Under the pieces are notes generated by a model. The model was not told the DNA's origin, did not search any database, and saw nothing but the letters and a program-made list of their open reading frames with translations. This document shows positions 26,024 to 35,471 of a stretch of DNA of 64,000 nt, in pieces; position 1 is the first letter of the stretch; the number at the start of each line of letters is the position of its first letter. The translations under genes and the position numbers were made by a program. The stretch is taken from contig RFGH01000079.1 in NCBI GenBank assembly GCA_003696675.1, positions 1-64,000 on the forward strand, written 5' to 3'. This DNA is from Planctomycetota bacterium (GTDB lineage Bacteria > Planctomycetota > Phycisphaerae > Phycisphaerales > UBA1924).

Positions 26024-26255
26024 GTTCCCGGCGGATCGGACTTCGCCCGCCCCCCCTCTCCGACCGGTCATGCCCCATGGCAAGACGCTGCACGGGTCGT
26101 CACCCGTACGCGTGCGTGATTTGACCCAGCGCCCGCGCACCCACTTTCGATGAAGCGCTTTCGCGATTGTGCAGTTTGTGGTAAAAAAGGACGGTCGCGG
26201 GCGGTCTGCCCGCCGGGTCTCGTGAGTCGGAACAACGCACAAGGGGGCCACCGCC

Positions 26256-27137
26256 GTGGCACGCCGCGCATTCACCCTGATCGAACTGCTGGTCGTCATC
26301 GCGATCATCGCGCTGCTGACGGGCATCCTGCTCCCCGCGGTGGGCAACGCGCGTGAGTCGGCCCGCACGCTGATCTGCATGCAGCGTTGTCGCGAGATCG
26401 CGCTCGCCACCGCCTTCTACGCCACCGACAACGAGAATCGTATCTGGCCCTTGGTGCTCGACCCCCAGTACCGACAGCGGCAGACCTGGGCGCGTGAGTA
26501 CAACTACAGCTCCAACCGCTACGATCCCGGCCCCATCTGGGACTACATCGAGGGCGCCGACGAGGTGCTCGCCTGCCCGACCAACCGGCGTTCCTCCCGC
26601 AACGGCACCGACGCGTCCGACCTGTTCGACTTCCGTGCCAACGAGCTGGACTTTGATTACACCTTCATCAGCGGCATGCAGGGCCTGCGGGACACCTTCG
26701 ACAAGCCCATCTTCTTCTTCGACCGATCCAAGGACATCCCGCATTCCGGCGCGGGGCGCATCCGCTACCCCGTCGATGCCGGACGCGGCTTTCTGACCGC
26801 CTTCCGCAACACGCCCATCTTCGTCGAGGAGAGCCTGTTCTTCTACAACGATCAGTACAACGACGGGCTGTGGGGCAACCTGGACCAGATCACCGACCGC
26901 CACGCCGGCGGCGGGCATCTCGTCATGCTCGACACCACCGTCGAACGCATCGAACGAACCTCCGGCGAGTCCGACGATGTCTACGAGAACGACGCCGACC
27001 TGATCGCCGCGGAGTTCTACGCCCTGCTGCCTTTGAACAACAACGGCAGCGGCCCGACCTACTTCCGGTCGATCTACCACGCCCACGAGGGGGCCGGGCG
27101 CCCGCACGGCTTCATGGACCGTGCGCGGTACAGGTAA
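26256..27137 (+). CDS. type II secretion/prepilin-like exported protein
   Basis: The N terminus [31 protein letters not shown] is a class III signal: a prepilin peptidase would cut before Phe, leaving a methylated Phe and the +5 Glu, followed by a hydrophobic helix. The 293-residue protein has the planctomycete prepilin layout, with a C-terminal [19 protein letters not shown] matching the H-x(9)-D region common in that group (usually H-x(9)-DG; here DT). Planctomycete genomes carry dozens of such genes and most have no assigned role. The GTG start has AAGGGGG eight bases upstream. No pilus or secretion genes are adjacent; it is divergent from rlmN and followed by its own terminator. Confidence 0.85.
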   Translation: MARRAFTLIELLVVIAIIALLTGILLPAVGNARESARTLICMQRCREIALATAFYATDNENRIWPLVLDPQYRQRQTWAREYNYSSNRYDPGPIWDYIEGADEVLACPTNRRSSRNGTDASDLFDFRANELDFDYTFISGMQGLRDTFDKPIFFFDRSKDIPHSGAGRIRYPVDAGRGFLTAFRNTPIFVEESLFFYNDQYNDGLWGNLDQITDRHAGGGHLVMLDTTVERIERTSGESDDVYENDADLIAAEFYALLPLNNNGSGPTYFRSIYHAHEGAGRPHGFMDRARYR

Positions 27138-27178
27138 GGTCGATCGCGCCGCGGCCGGTTCTGTCTCACGCTCCCTCG

Positions 27179-27194
27179 CCCCGCTCCGGCGGGG
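27179..27194 (+). terminator. intrinsic terminator after the prepilin-like gene
   Basis: CCCCGC at 27179-27184 pairs with GCGGGG at 27189-27194 around TCCG, and is followed directly by TTCTTTGTT. It lies 42 bases after the prepilin stop and about 40 bases before the asnS promoter hexamer. Confidence 0.75.
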
Positions 27195-27234
27195 TTCTTT
27201 GTTCGACGCGGGCCGCGCGCCGCTCCTGCCGCTC

Positions 27235-27240
27235 TAGACT
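27235..27240 (+). promoter_or_regulatory. -10-like hexamer of asnS (TAGACT)
   Basis: TAGACT 49 bases before the asnS ATG. Here a leader of about 40 bases and a GAAGGAG site at 27274-27280 are present, in contrast to the leaderless class. Confidence 0.4.
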
Positions 27241-27289
27241 TGGCACCTTCCGGGCACGCTGGCACGGAGACGCGAAGGAGACGGTCGAG

Positions 27290-28708
27290 ATGGCGTGGAT
27301 GAAGATCAAGGACGCGTTCAAGGCCCCCCCGGGCACCGAACTGACCGTCAAAGGCTGGGTCCGCACCCGGCGTGACTCCAAAGCCGACGGCGGGCTGTCG
27401 TTCGTCGCCGTTCACGACGGCACCTGCTTCGACCCCATCCAGGTCGTCGCCCGCAGCGACCTGCCGAACTACGAGGGCGAGATCGCCCGCCTGAACACCG
27501 GCTGCTCGGTCGAGGTCGATGGCGTGCTCGTCGCCAGCCAGGGCAAGGGCCAGGCCGTCGAGATCCAGGCGACCGCCGTGCGCGTCATCGGCTGGGTGGA
27601 GGACCCCGACACCTATCCTGTCTCCAACAAGCGCCACTCGTTCGAGTACCTCCGCGAGGTCGCCCACCTCCGCACCCGGACCAACACATTCGGCGCCATC
27701 GCCCGCGTCCGCCACACGCTGGCGTGCGCCATCCACCGCTTCTTCGACGAGCGGGACTTCTTTTATGTTCACACGCCCATCATCACCGCGTCCGACGCCG
27801 AGGGCGCGGGCCAGATGTTCCAAGTCTCCACGCTCGACCACATGAACCTGCCCCGCACGCCCGACGGTCAGGTGGATTACAACGAGGACTTCTTCGCCCG
27901 CAAGGCCCACCTCACCGTGTCGGGACAGCTCAATGTCGAGACCTACTGCTGCTCGCTCAGCCGGGTCTACACATTCGGCCCGACCTTCCGCGCCGAGAAC
28001 TCCAACACCTCGCGACACCTGGCCGAGTTCTGGATGATCGAGCCGGAGATCGCCTTCGCCGATCTCCAGGACGACGCCAAACTCGCCGACGAGATGGTCA
28101 AGTACTGCATCGACGCGGCTCTCACCGAGCGACCCGACGACATGCGGTTCTTCGACGAGCGCATCGAGAAAGGCATCATCGAACGCCTCCGCGCCGTGGT
28201 CGACAAGCCCATGCGCATCCTGCCCTACACCGACGCCGTCAAGATCCTCCAGGATAGCGGCCAGAAGTTCGAGTACCGCGTGCAGTGGGGCACCGACCTC
28301 CAGAGCGAGCACGAACGCTACCTGACCGAGCACCACTTCAAGCAGCCCGTCGCCCTGATCAACTACCCCAAGAAGATCAAGGCGTTCTACATGCGGGAAA
28401 ACGATCCCGGAACCGACGGCGCGCCGGACACCACCGTCGCTGCGATGGATCTGCTCGTTCCCGGCGTGGGCGAACTCATCGGCGGCTCGCAGCGCGAGGA
28501 GCGCCTGGAGGTTCTCGACCGGCGCATCGAGGAGATGGGCCTGGTCAAGGAAGACTACTGGTGGTACCGCGACCTGCGCCGCTACGGCACCGTCCCGCAC
28601 GCCGGATTCGGGCTGGGCTTCGAGCGACTCGTTCAGTTCGTCACCGGGATGCAGAACATCCGCGATGTCATCCCATTCCCGCGTGCTCCGCGCCAGGCCG
28701 AGTTCTGA
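27290..28708 (+). CDS. asnS: asparaginyl-tRNA synthetase
   Basis: AsnRS charges tRNA-Asn with asparagine in the cytoplasm. The 472-residue product has an N-terminal OB-fold anticodon-binding domain ([29 protein letters not shown]) and a class II catalytic domain with motif 2 [21 protein letters not shown], which is the AsnRS rather than AspRS pattern, and motif 3 [17 protein letters not shown]. The ATG at 27290 has GAAGGAG nine bases upstream. The sequence around residues 190-215 ([32 protein letters not shown]) is complete, so the enzyme should work. Together with GlnRS and GluRS it argues that this organism does not need transamidation for these two amino acids. The stop overlaps the next start by one base. 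Confidence 0.95.
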   Translation: MAWMKIKDAFKAPPGTELTVKGWVRTRRDSKADGGLSFVAVHDGTCFDPIQVVARSDLPNYEGEIARLNTGCSVEVDGVLVASQGKGQAVEIQATAVRVIGWVEDPDTYPVSNKRHSFEYLREVAHLRTRTNTFGAIARVRHTLACAIHRFFDERDFFYVHTPIITASDAEGAGQMFQVSTLDHMNLPRTPDGQVDYNEDFFARKAHLTVSGQLNVETYCCSLSRVYTFGPTFRAENSNTSRHLAEFWMIEPEIAFADLQDDAKLADEMVKYCIDAALTERPDDMRFFDERIEKGIIERLRAVVDKPMRILPYTDAVKILQDSGQKFEYRVQWGTDLQSEHERYLTEHHFKQPVALINYPKKIKAFYMRENDPGTDGAPDTTVAAMDLLVPGVGELIGGSQREERLEVLDRRIEEMGLVKEDYWWYRDLRRYGTVPHAGFGLGFERLVQFVTGMQNIRDVIPFPRAPRQAEF

Positions 28709-29826
28709 TGCTGACACCAGCGGTCATGGCCGTCTGCCTGTGCGGCGTGCCCGACGCGCAAGCCTCCTCGACCGCGCTCGCCGCCCGCGGCATCGAGCGG
28801 GCCGTCGAGACCATGGAGCGGGCCACCCTCCGCGCCGACTCGGGCGCGTACATGGCGGTCATCGACACCACCGATCCCGTCTTCGCCGAGGAGCAGCGCA
28901 AGTGGGCCCGCGACCTGCGGACCCGCCCGGTCGACTCCGTTGATTTCCGCGTCGATCTGAACCGACTGTCGAAGACGCCCGACGGGCATTGGCGTGCTCC
29001 GCTGACCGTCGTGTGGTCCTTGCCCGGCGACGACAAGCCGTACAGCATCACCTACCCCGCCCTGTTCCGCCCGCTGGGCCTGCCCGAGGGCGCGTGGCTC
29101 TACGCCGGACGCGCGTGGGAGGACTTCCCCGCCGACGGCGTGCGCATCCTGCTCGACCCCGAGGACGACTCAGCCCACGAGATCGCCGAGCACCTCGCCG
29201 CCCGTGTGGCAGGCTTCCGCGCCGCCATCGAAGAAGATCTGGGTGAGACCCTCCACGCCGAGCCCACCATCAAGCTCTATCCCGACATGGCCTCGCTTCA
29301 GGCGTCCATCGCCCTCTCTTACACCGATCCGCTCGGAGGCTGGAACGAGCCGGGCGAGTCGATCAAGATCCTCAGCCGCCCCGGATTCGTCGGCCCGCGC
29401 CTCGACGCCACCGTCGCCCACGAGCTCGGGCACGCCGTCTCCTTCCAATGGGGCGAAGCGATCATCGAAGCCCCGTGGTGGTCGCTCGAGGGCATCGCCG
29501 AGGTCGCCGCCGATCCGTTCCGCGAGTCTCCCGAGGCCGCCAGCCGCGACGCCGCCCGACGCATGGCCCGCGACGGCACGCTGATGGACTTCGACCGGCT
29601 CGCCGACTTCCGGGGCGAAGCGATGAATCACGGGCGCCATGTGTATGTCCAAGGCCGCAGCATGGTCCGCTACATCACCGAACGCTTCGGGCGTGAGAAG
29701 CGCAACGAGTGGTTCCGTGCCATGGGCAAAGGCCGTTCGCTCAACGATGCGACACGCTCCGTCCTCGGGCTGCCGTTCGAGCGGCTGAATGAGGATTGGC
29801 GGGCGAGTCTGTCGGAAGGCGAGTAG
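28708..29826 (+). CDS. exported zinc metallopeptidase, gluzincin/MA-like
   Basis: The 372-residue protein starts [20 protein letters not shown], a likely signal peptide. The zinc site is HELGH near residues 241-245 (in ATVAHELGHAVSFQWGE), and EGIAEVAAD about 25 residues later supplies the likely third ligand, the order seen in gluzincins. It resembles the peptidase MA-like domain family. Substrate unknown. The ATG overlaps the asnS stop as TGATG, so the two may be co-expressed although their roles are unrelated. It converges with an acidic protein gene, leaving only six bases between the stops. Confidence 0.78.
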   Translation: MLTPAVMAVCLCGVPDAQASSTALAARGIERAVETMERATLRADSGAYMAVIDTTDPVFAEEQRKWARDLRTRPVDSVDFRVDLNRLSKTPDGHWRAPLTVVWSLPGDDKPYSITYPALFRPLGLPEGAWLYAGRAWEDFPADGVRILLDPEDDSAHEIAEHLAARVAGFRAAIEEDLGETLHAEPTIKLYPDMASLQASIALSYTDPLGGWNEPGESIKILSRPGFVGPRLDATVAHELGHAVSFQWGEAIIEAPWWSLEGIAEVAADPFRESPEAASRDAARRMARDGTLMDFDRLADFRGEAMNHGRHVYVQGRSMVRYITERFGREKRNEWFRAMGKGRSLNDATRSVLGLPFERLNEDWRASLSEGE

Positions 29827-29832
29827 CCGGAC

Positions 29833-31152
29833 TCACTCGCCGGGCGATGCCGGTACATCACCCGAGACGATGCCGCTCGCGGCTGGGTCCGGCGCACGCT
29901 CCTCGGAAGGACGCACCAGCACCCAACCCCAGACGCACAACGCCAGGAACGCCGTCCAGAGCGCGATCCATCCCACCGAATCGCGAATCTTTGCGGGCTG
30001 CTTGGCCAGCGGCTTGGACAGCAGGATCAGCACCTGCGCGCCCACCGGAGACGCCCGCCGCACGAGCGACCTGGCCACGCCCTGCGCCTGCGGGATCGCC
30101 CACACGAGCAACCGGCGCCATGCCGATCCGGGCTGGGCCTCGACCGTTTGAACTTCGGCATGTGCCGACACGACCGGCTCGCCCGCGGGCTCATGGGCGG
30201 AGACGGGCCGCTCGACCGGCACGACTCCCGCGATTGTCACGGGGGCCGCTTCCGGCTCTGGCTCGGCTTTCGGTTCCGCTTCCGCGGCAGGCTCGGATCC
30301 CTCGGCATCATCCGGCGGCAGCGTGAAGCCGCCGGAGTTCTCCGCCACCGCGTCGGTGTCCACATCCCCGTCCGGCGTCTCGAAGGTGCCATCGAGCACC
30401 GCGTCGAGCGTGTCGGCGTTGAGCGCATCGGCGACCGGTGCGTCCAGTGGCTCATCATCCTCGCTCGGTTCGGACGCGAGTTCGTCCGTTGCGTCATCGA
30501 CTGTTGTGTCTTCGGTCGTCGCATCGGACTCCGCCGAGGGCTGGGCCGCTTCCTCCGGCGCGGGCGTGCCGCCGAAGTCCAGGTCCATCAGCTCATCGGC
30601 CGCCGCCGTGAGCAGCTCCTCGGTTTCGGAGGAAGCGTCCGTCTCCGCCGGCGCATCGGGCTCGGTGAAGCCCTGCGGCTCGGTCGCGGGGGCTTCATCG
30701 ATCTCTTGAACCGCTTCAGCTTCTGGCTCGGGCCCGTCGTCCTCCGGCTCTGTCGCAGAATCGGCATCGGACGCCGGCTCGGCTTCGAGAGCAGCCTCGG
30801 TGTCGGCGGGCATGTCATCGCCCGTCGGAGTCTCGGCATCAGAGATCGGCGCCTCTTCGGTCTCGGTCAGCTGGCCGAGGAGTTCGTCGGCGGCCTGTTC
30901 GAGCAACTCGGCCGCGCTCGCTTCCACTGCTTCCAACGCCGACTCTGTCTCGGCCACCGCGTCGGGCGTCGGTTCGGAGACGCGGACCGGGGCGGACGCC
31001 ATGCCATCGTCGCCGCAGAGCGTCGGCTCGTCCTCCGGTGCGGGCGGATTCTCGAAGCGATCGCACACCGCCCCGACCTCCGCGAGGAGGGCCTCGACGG
31101 CCTCGCCGAGGAGGTCCTCGGATTCCTGCTGCTTGGTCGGAGGGGGTGGCAC
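29833..31152 (-). CDS. very acidic protein with C-terminal membrane anchor
   Basis: No known domain. The 439-residue product has a short ordered start (KQQESEDLLGEAVEALLAEVGAVCDRFE), then over 250 residues made mainly of Glu, Asp, Ala, Pro, Ser and Thr, a short basic region (AWRRLLVWAIPQAQGVARSLVRRA) and one membrane helix VGWIALWTAFLALCVWGWVLV near the C terminus. A DELM-DLDFGGTP motif in the acidic region is the only ordered-looking island. It looks like a tail-anchored protein with a long acidic arm in the cytoplasm. The GTG start at 31152 is uncertain because no ribosome-binding site is clear. It is divergent from rsmE. Confidence 0.68.
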   Translation of the reverse strand: MPPPPTKQQESEDLLGEAVEALLAEVGAVCDRFENPPAPEDEPTLCGDDGMASAPVRVSEPTPDAVAETESALEAVEASAAELLEQAADELLGQLTETEEAPISDAETPTGDDMPADTEAALEAEPASDADSATEPEDDGPEPEAEAVQEIDEAPATEPQGFTEPDAPAETDASSETEELLTAAADELMDLDFGGTPAPEEAAQPSAESDATTEDTTVDDATDELASEPSEDDEPLDAPVADALNADTLDAVLDGTFETPDGDVDTDAVAENSGGFTLPPDDAEGSEPAAEAEPKAEPEPEAAPVTIAGVVPVERPVSAHEPAGEPVVSAHAEVQTVEAQPGSAWRRLLVWAIPQAQGVARSLVRRASPVGAQVLILLSKPLAKQPAKIRDSVGWIALWTAFLALCVWGWVLVRPSEERAPDPAASGIVSGDVPASPGE

Positions 31153-31222
31153 GCTCGGATCATCGGATCCGATCGGCCCGAACTCAAGGGATATCGGCCG
31201 TGCGGGCGGGGCTTTCGCGCTC

Positions 31223-31228
31223 TAGGCT
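31223..31228 (+). promoter_or_regulatory. -10-like hexamer of rsmE (TAGGCT)
   Basis: TAGGCT nine bases before the rsmE ATG, no Shine-Dalgarno between. Consistent with leaderless transcription of an rsmE-led pair. Confidence 0.45.
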
Positions 31229-31237
31229 CCGTCCGCC

Positions 31238-31957
31238 ATGCCCGAGGACGGCCAGCCGGCCCACCGCATCTACTTTTCGGACCTCGCCGCATTCGACGGC
31301 CCAGGCCCGCTGTCCGTCGATGGCCCGGAAGCCCACCACGCCGCCAATGCCAAGCGACTCCGCGTCGGTGAGCCGGTCCAGCTCTTCGACGGGCGTGGCA
31401 CGACCGCGTCGGCCATCGTCACGGGCGTCCGCACGGGGAAGCGAGCCGCCCTCGATCTGGACGCCGGCCCGACGACCCGCGTCCCGGCGGTGTCGCCGCG
31501 GGTCGAGGTCTGGTGTCCACCCCCCAAGGGAGACCGGCTCGAAACGATGATCGACCAGCTCAGCCAACTCGGCGTCGCCGCGTGGCGTCCGCTCCGCACC
31601 GCCCGCGCCGAGCGAGACACCTTCCGAAGCGACAAGCTCCGGCGTGTCGCCGTCGAGAGCGCCAAGCAGTGCGGGCGTGCGTGGCTGCTCGAAGTGGGGG
31701 AGTGGGCCGACTTCGAGCAGGCGATCCTCGACGATCGGGTCTGCATCGCCGACACCACAGGCCGCCCGTGTCCGCCCGCCACCACCGACACCGTCCTGCT
31801 GCTCGGGCCGGAGGGCGGCTGGACAAGCGAAGAGATCGATCAAGCCCGTGCAACCGGACGCGCCGTCGTCCGGTTCGGACCGCATGTGATGCGCATCGAG
31901 ACAGCAGCCGTCGCCGGCGGCGCGATGCTGCTCTGCCGAACCCACACGCCACCCTGA
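31238..31957 (+). CDS. rsmE: 16S rRNA (uracil-1498-N3)-methyltransferase
   Basis: RsmE methylates N3 of U1498 in 16S rRNA. The 239-residue protein has the N-terminal PUA-like part (AHHAANAKRLRVGEPVQLFDGRG) and the SPOUT knot: PPPKGDRLETMIDQLSQLG, ESAKQCGRAW, LLLGPEGGWTSEEIDQA and the C-terminal VMRIETAAVAGGAMLL, which form the SAM-binding knot. Length is typical. The ATG is nine bases after a TAGGCT hexamer. The following squalene-cyclase-fold gene starts 17 bases after the stop and may be co-transcribed, though no link between the two functions is evident. Confidence 0.93.
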   Translation: MPEDGQPAHRIYFSDLAAFDGPGPLSVDGPEAHHAANAKRLRVGEPVQLFDGRGTTASAIVTGVRTGKRAALDLDAGPTTRVPAVSPRVEVWCPPPKGDRLETMIDQLSQLGVAAWRPLRTARAERDTFRSDKLRRVAVESAKQCGRAWLLEVGEWADFEQAILDDRVCIADTTGRPCPPATTDTVLLLGPEGGWTSEEIDQARATGRAVVRFGPHVMRIETAAVAGGAMLLCRTHTPP

Positions 31958-31973
31958 TTTCGGGAGCAAACCC

Positions 31974-33152
31974 ATGAAGCGTCTGACCATCAGCATCCTC
32001 GCCGCCGCGCTGCCCGTCGTTTCGCCCTTCGCGCACGCCTCGGACGCAGAGAGCCGCGCCAAGGCCCGCGCCATGATCGATCGGGCGATCGAGTACCTCC
32101 GAGCCGAGCAGAACCCCGAAACCGGGGGTTGGCGGGAGAATCCCGAAGGCCCGTCCTACCCGGCCATCACCGGGCTCGTGGTCAACGGCATGATGCTCGA
32201 TCCCCGCTACAACGAGACCGACCCGACCATCGCCGCCGGCATCCGCAACATCCTGTCCTACGCCAAGCCCGATGGCGGCATCCACGACGGTGTCCTGCCA
32301 ACCTACAACACCGCGATCTGTCTGTCGGCGCTCGCCGATGTCCGCCTGCCCGATGCTGCACGGATTGTCCAGGCAGGACAGTCCTACCTCCGCACATTGC
32401 AATATCACGACCAGAACACCGGCGGCGATGAGGCCCCGACCTTCAACGAGCCCGTCCCCCCGAACCATCCGTACTACGGCGGTGTCGGCTACGGCAAGCA
32501 CGGCCGCCCCGACCTGTCCAACCTCGGATTCTTCCTGCAGGCGTTGCACGACACGGGCGTGTCGACCGAAGATCCAGCCTTCAAGCGAGCAATGGTGTTT
32601 CTCCAGCGTGTCCAGATGCTCGACGAGGTCAACGACATGCCCTACGCCGACGGAACAAACCAGGGCGGCTTCATATACGCCACGGTGCCGAACCTCGAGT
32701 CGATCGACGGGCTGGCGGGCCAGTCCCAGGCCGGCTCCTTCGAAGAGACGACCCGCACCGGCGGAACCATCGTCCGACTCCGGGCCTATGGCTCGATGAC
32801 CTATGTCGGGTTCAAGTCGCTGATCTTCGCGGATCTGGCCGCCGGCGATCCACGGGTCGACGCCGCCTGGCGGTGGATCAACGAGCACTACACGATGAGC
32901 GAAAACCCCGGCATGGGAGATGACGGGCGGTACTATTACTATTGCGCCATGGGCCGCGCCCTCGATGCCTTCGGCCAGCCCGAGGTCGCCGGGCGCGACT
33001 GGCGTAAGGACCTGATCGAAGCCCTCGCCCAACTCCAGGAGCCGGACGGTTCGTTCCGCGTGCTCGACGACCGGTGGATGGAGTCGGACCCAGTCCTGAT
33101 CACCGCCTACGCCCTGATCGCCCTGCAGCACGCCGCCGGGAACACCAACTGA
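31974..33152 (+). CDS. exported squalene-cyclase-fold repeat protein (second copy)
   Basis: The 392-residue product has a signal peptide (KRLTISILAAALPVVSPFAHAS) and toroid repeats with QW-like features: RAEQNPETGGWREN, SYAKPDGGIHDGVLPTYNT, LQYHDQN, and ALAQLQEPDGSFRV. Large loops between repeats contain NHPYYGGVGYGKHGRPDLSNLGF and ADGTNQGGFIYATVPN, typical of the planctomycete group of this fold. No catalytic DxDD is seen and export makes a sterol or hopanoid role unlikely. It is a distant relative of the 18234-19289 protein but sits outside any vWA cluster. A GGGAG site precedes the ATG. Function unknown. Confidence 0.82.
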   Translation: MKRLTISILAAALPVVSPFAHASDAESRAKARAMIDRAIEYLRAEQNPETGGWRENPEGPSYPAITGLVVNGMMLDPRYNETDPTIAAGIRNILSYAKPDGGIHDGVLPTYNTAICLSALADVRLPDAARIVQAGQSYLRTLQYHDQNTGGDEAPTFNEPVPPNHPYYGGVGYGKHGRPDLSNLGFFLQALHDTGVSTEDPAFKRAMVFLQRVQMLDEVNDMPYADGTNQGGFIYATVPNLESIDGLAGQSQAGSFEETTRTGGTIVRLRAYGSMTYVGFKSLIFADLAAGDPRVDAAWRWINEHYTMSENPGMGDDGRYYYYCAMGRALDAFGQPEVAGRDWRKDLIEALAQLQEPDGSFRVLDDRWMESDPVLITAYALIALQHAAGNTN

Positions 33153-33182
33153 CCGCTCCTCGGGCCGCCAGCGAACAACCCC

Positions 33183-33188
33183 TAGAAT
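33183..33188 (+). promoter_or_regulatory. -10-like hexamer of the M32 peptidase gene (TAGAAT)
   Basis: TAGAAT 26 bases before the ATG at 33215; GAGGAG at 33203-33208 serves as ribosome-binding site. A short-leader promoter. Confidence 0.45.
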
Positions 33189-33214
33189 CCCTTCCCCAGC
33201 ATGAGGAGCCATCC

Positions 33215-34759
33215 ATGACCGCGACCGCCGACGCGAACACGCTTCCCGCGCACTACATCGAACTGACCGGCCTGATCCGCGAGGCATCCACCCTCGGCTC
33301 GGTCGGATCCCTCCTGGGCTGGGACCAGGAGACCTACATGCCCCCTGCCGGCGGGCCGGCCCGCGGCGAGCAGGCCGCCCTCATCGCCCGGCTTACCCAC
33401 GAAATGCACACCGCCCCCCGCGTCGGCGAGCTGCTCAGCGCGTGCGAGTCCGACGCGGACCTCATGCAGGAAGGGACCGAGTCGGCCGCCAACATCCGTG
33501 CCATGCGCCGCGACTACGACAAAGCCACCCGTCTGCCCGGTTCGCTGGTCGCCGAGCTGGCCCGCACGGGTTCGGAGGCGCAGGACATCTGGAAGCACGC
33601 CCGCGCCAAGTCGGACTTTTCCGCCTTCGCCCCGGCCCTCACCAAGATGCTCGACCTCACCCGGCGCAAAGCAGAGTGCCTGGGTATCCCCGAGGGCGGC
33701 GAGCTTTACGATGCCCTGCTGGACGAGTACGAGCCCGACGCCCGCGCCGCCCAGATCGAGCAGGTCTTCCTGCCGCTGCGAGACCGCCTGAGCGTCTTCA
33801 TCGCCGACATCACCGCCAACGGCACCCCGCCCCGCGTGGACTTCACCCGCCGGGCCATCCCCGTCGGACGCCAGCACGCCTTCGGCCAGGCAGTGCTCGC
33901 CGCCCTCGGCTTTGACTTCAGCGCGGGACGCCTGGACACAAGTACGCATCCGTTCTGCTCAGGCATCTCCGCCGGCGACACTCGCCTGACCACCCGATAC
34001 GCCGAGGACAACTTCGCCGACGCGCTCTCCAGCACCATGCACGAGTGCGGGCACGGGCTGTACGAGCAGGGCCTGCCCAAGAGCGGCCCGCACGCCGGAA
34101 CCCCGCTGGCCGGCAGCGTCTCCCTCGGCATCCACGAGTCCCAGAGCCGCATGTGGGAGAACTTCGTCGGACGCAGCCGACCCTTCTGGGCTTGGGCGCT
34201 GCCCCTGGCCAACCAGCACTTCGACGGGGCACTGTCCGACATCGATCTGGACACGATGGTCCGCGCGATGAACACCTGCACGCCCTCGCTCATCCGCGTG
34301 GAGTCCGACGAGCCGACCTACAACCTGCATGTCATGATCCGCTTCGGGCTCGAGCGGTCGCTCATCAAGGGCGATCTCTCGGTCAAGGACCTGCCCGGCG
34401 CATGGAACGAGCAGTACCGCAAGCTCCTCGGCGTCGAAGTGCCCGACGACCGGAGAGGCTGCCTGCAAGATGTCCACTGGTCATTCGGATTGATCGGTTA
34501 CTTCCCGACCTACTCGCTGGGCAACATCTACGCCGCTCAACTCTGGGAAACGATCAACGAACAGATCACCGACCTCGACGCCCAGATGGCCAGGGGCGAG
34601 TTCGGCGCCCTGCTGTCCTGGCTGCGCGAGAACATCCATCGCCACGGCCGCCGGTACTCCGCCCAGGAACTCTGCGAGCGTGCCACGGGCAAGCCGCTGA
34701 GCGCCGACCCCTTGATGCGTCACCTCGAACGCCGCGTCAAGCCCGCGTACGGGCTTTGA
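33215..34759 (+). CDS. M32 family zinc carboxypeptidase (Taq carboxypeptidase-like)
   Basis: M32 carboxypeptidases are cytoplasmic zinc enzymes that remove C-terminal residues from short peptides. The 514-residue product is of normal family length. The zinc motif HECGH lies near residue 275 in STMHECGHGLYEQGLPK, followed by GIHESQSRMWENFVGRSRPFW, a family signature holding the third zinc ligand. DWQETYMPP-type sequence (GWDQETYMPP) near the N terminus and VHWSFGLIGYFPTYSLGN near the C terminus also match. The ATG has GAGGAG six bases upstream. There is no signal peptide. It meets the next, convergent gene with one base between the stops. Confidence 0.93.
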   Translation: MTATADANTLPAHYIELTGLIREASTLGSVGSLLGWDQETYMPPAGGPARGEQAALIARLTHEMHTAPRVGELLSACESDADLMQEGTESAANIRAMRRDYDKATRLPGSLVAELARTGSEAQDIWKHARAKSDFSAFAPALTKMLDLTRRKAECLGIPEGGELYDALLDEYEPDARAAQIEQVFLPLRDRLSVFIADITANGTPPRVDFTRRAIPVGRQHAFGQAVLAALGFDFSAGRLDTSTHPFCSGISAGDTRLTTRYAEDNFADALSSTMHECGHGLYEQGLPKSGPHAGTPLAGSVSLGIHESQSRMWENFVGRSRPFWAWALPLANQHFDGALSDIDLDTMVRAMNTCTPSLIRVESDEPTYNLHVMIRFGLERSLIKGDLSVKDLPGAWNEQYRKLLGVEVPDDRRGCLQDVHWSFGLIGYFPTYSLGNIYAAQLWETINEQITDLDAQMARGEFGALLSWLRENIHRHGRRYSAQELCERATGKPLSADPLMRHLERRVKPAYGL

Positions 34760-34760
34760 T

Positions 34761-35468
34761 TCACGCGCCCTCGGGCCGCAGCCCGCGGGCCTCGATCGCG
34801 GAGAGCCGCTGCACCACCAGCCCAGGCGGTGGCTTGGCGCCCGTGTAGGTCGCATCGATCCGCACCGACCAAGACCCAGGACGCACGCCCTGCGCCCGGT
34901 CGATGGTCAGGAACAACTGCGCGTCCGCGTTCCGCCCGGGCTCGAAGCGCCAGCCGCTCTGATCCACTTCCCGCCCCCGGACGCTGCCCGCAGGCGCTAT
35001 CGGTTCGCCGGTCGACGCGTCCAGGCACCACGCCGCGGCGTCGGGGCCCGAAACCTCCGGACCGGTCTGCCCCGATGCGTCCGCCGTGCGGACCAGGATC
35101 GACTCGACGCCGTGCGCCCCGAACCCGGAGACCGACCACACCCAGTCGCCGCGCGGGAGTCTGAGATGCCACGACCCGACCCGCCCTTCCTGCATCGCAC
35201 GCATCCGGCGGGCCTTCTTCGGGATGACCGCCACGCAGTACAGCACCGCCATCGCGATCGAGCCTGCCAGGAACAGCCACAGCATCACCGGCGTGTTCGA
35301 TGCGCCGCGATGCACGATTGCCAGTGCGGAAACGATGACGAACAGATCGATCATCAGCAGCGGGAGCAACACACCCAGCCACGCCCGCCTCGCCCGGTCA
35401 CGGTCGTCGGGTTCGCGCTGGATCTCCACGGTGTCCGGCCCGTCGGGGCTGAGTTGCTCGGCCATCAT
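34761..35468 (-). CDS. small membrane protein of unknown function
   Basis: Not recognised. The 235-residue protein has a hydrophilic, acidic N terminus, two membrane helices (LGVLLPLLMIDLFVIVSALAIV and VMLWLFLAGSIAMAVLYCVAVIP), a short basic loop KKARRMRAM and a C-terminal beta-rich domain of about 140 residues (SWHLRLPRGDWVWSVSGFG ... GSWSVRIDATYTG) that could lie in the cytoplasm or outside. Starts at 35468 or at the adjacent ATG 35465. A TACCCT hexamer five bases upstream of the first suggests a leaderless start, but it overlaps the end of the aminotransferase gene, with which it may also be co-transcribed. Confidence 0.7.
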   Translation of the reverse strand: MMAEQLSPDGPDTVEIQREPDDRDRARRAWLGVLLPLLMIDLFVIVSALAIVHRGASNTPVMLWLFLAGSIAMAVLYCVAVIPKKARRMRAMQEGRVGSWHLRLPRGDWVWSVSGFGAHGVESILVRTADASGQTGPEVSGPDAAAWCLDASTGEPIAPAGSVRGREVDQSGWRFEPGRNADAQLFLTIDRAQGVRPGSWSVRIDATYTGAKPPPGLVVQRLSAIEARGLRPEGA

Positions 35469-35471
35469 CGG

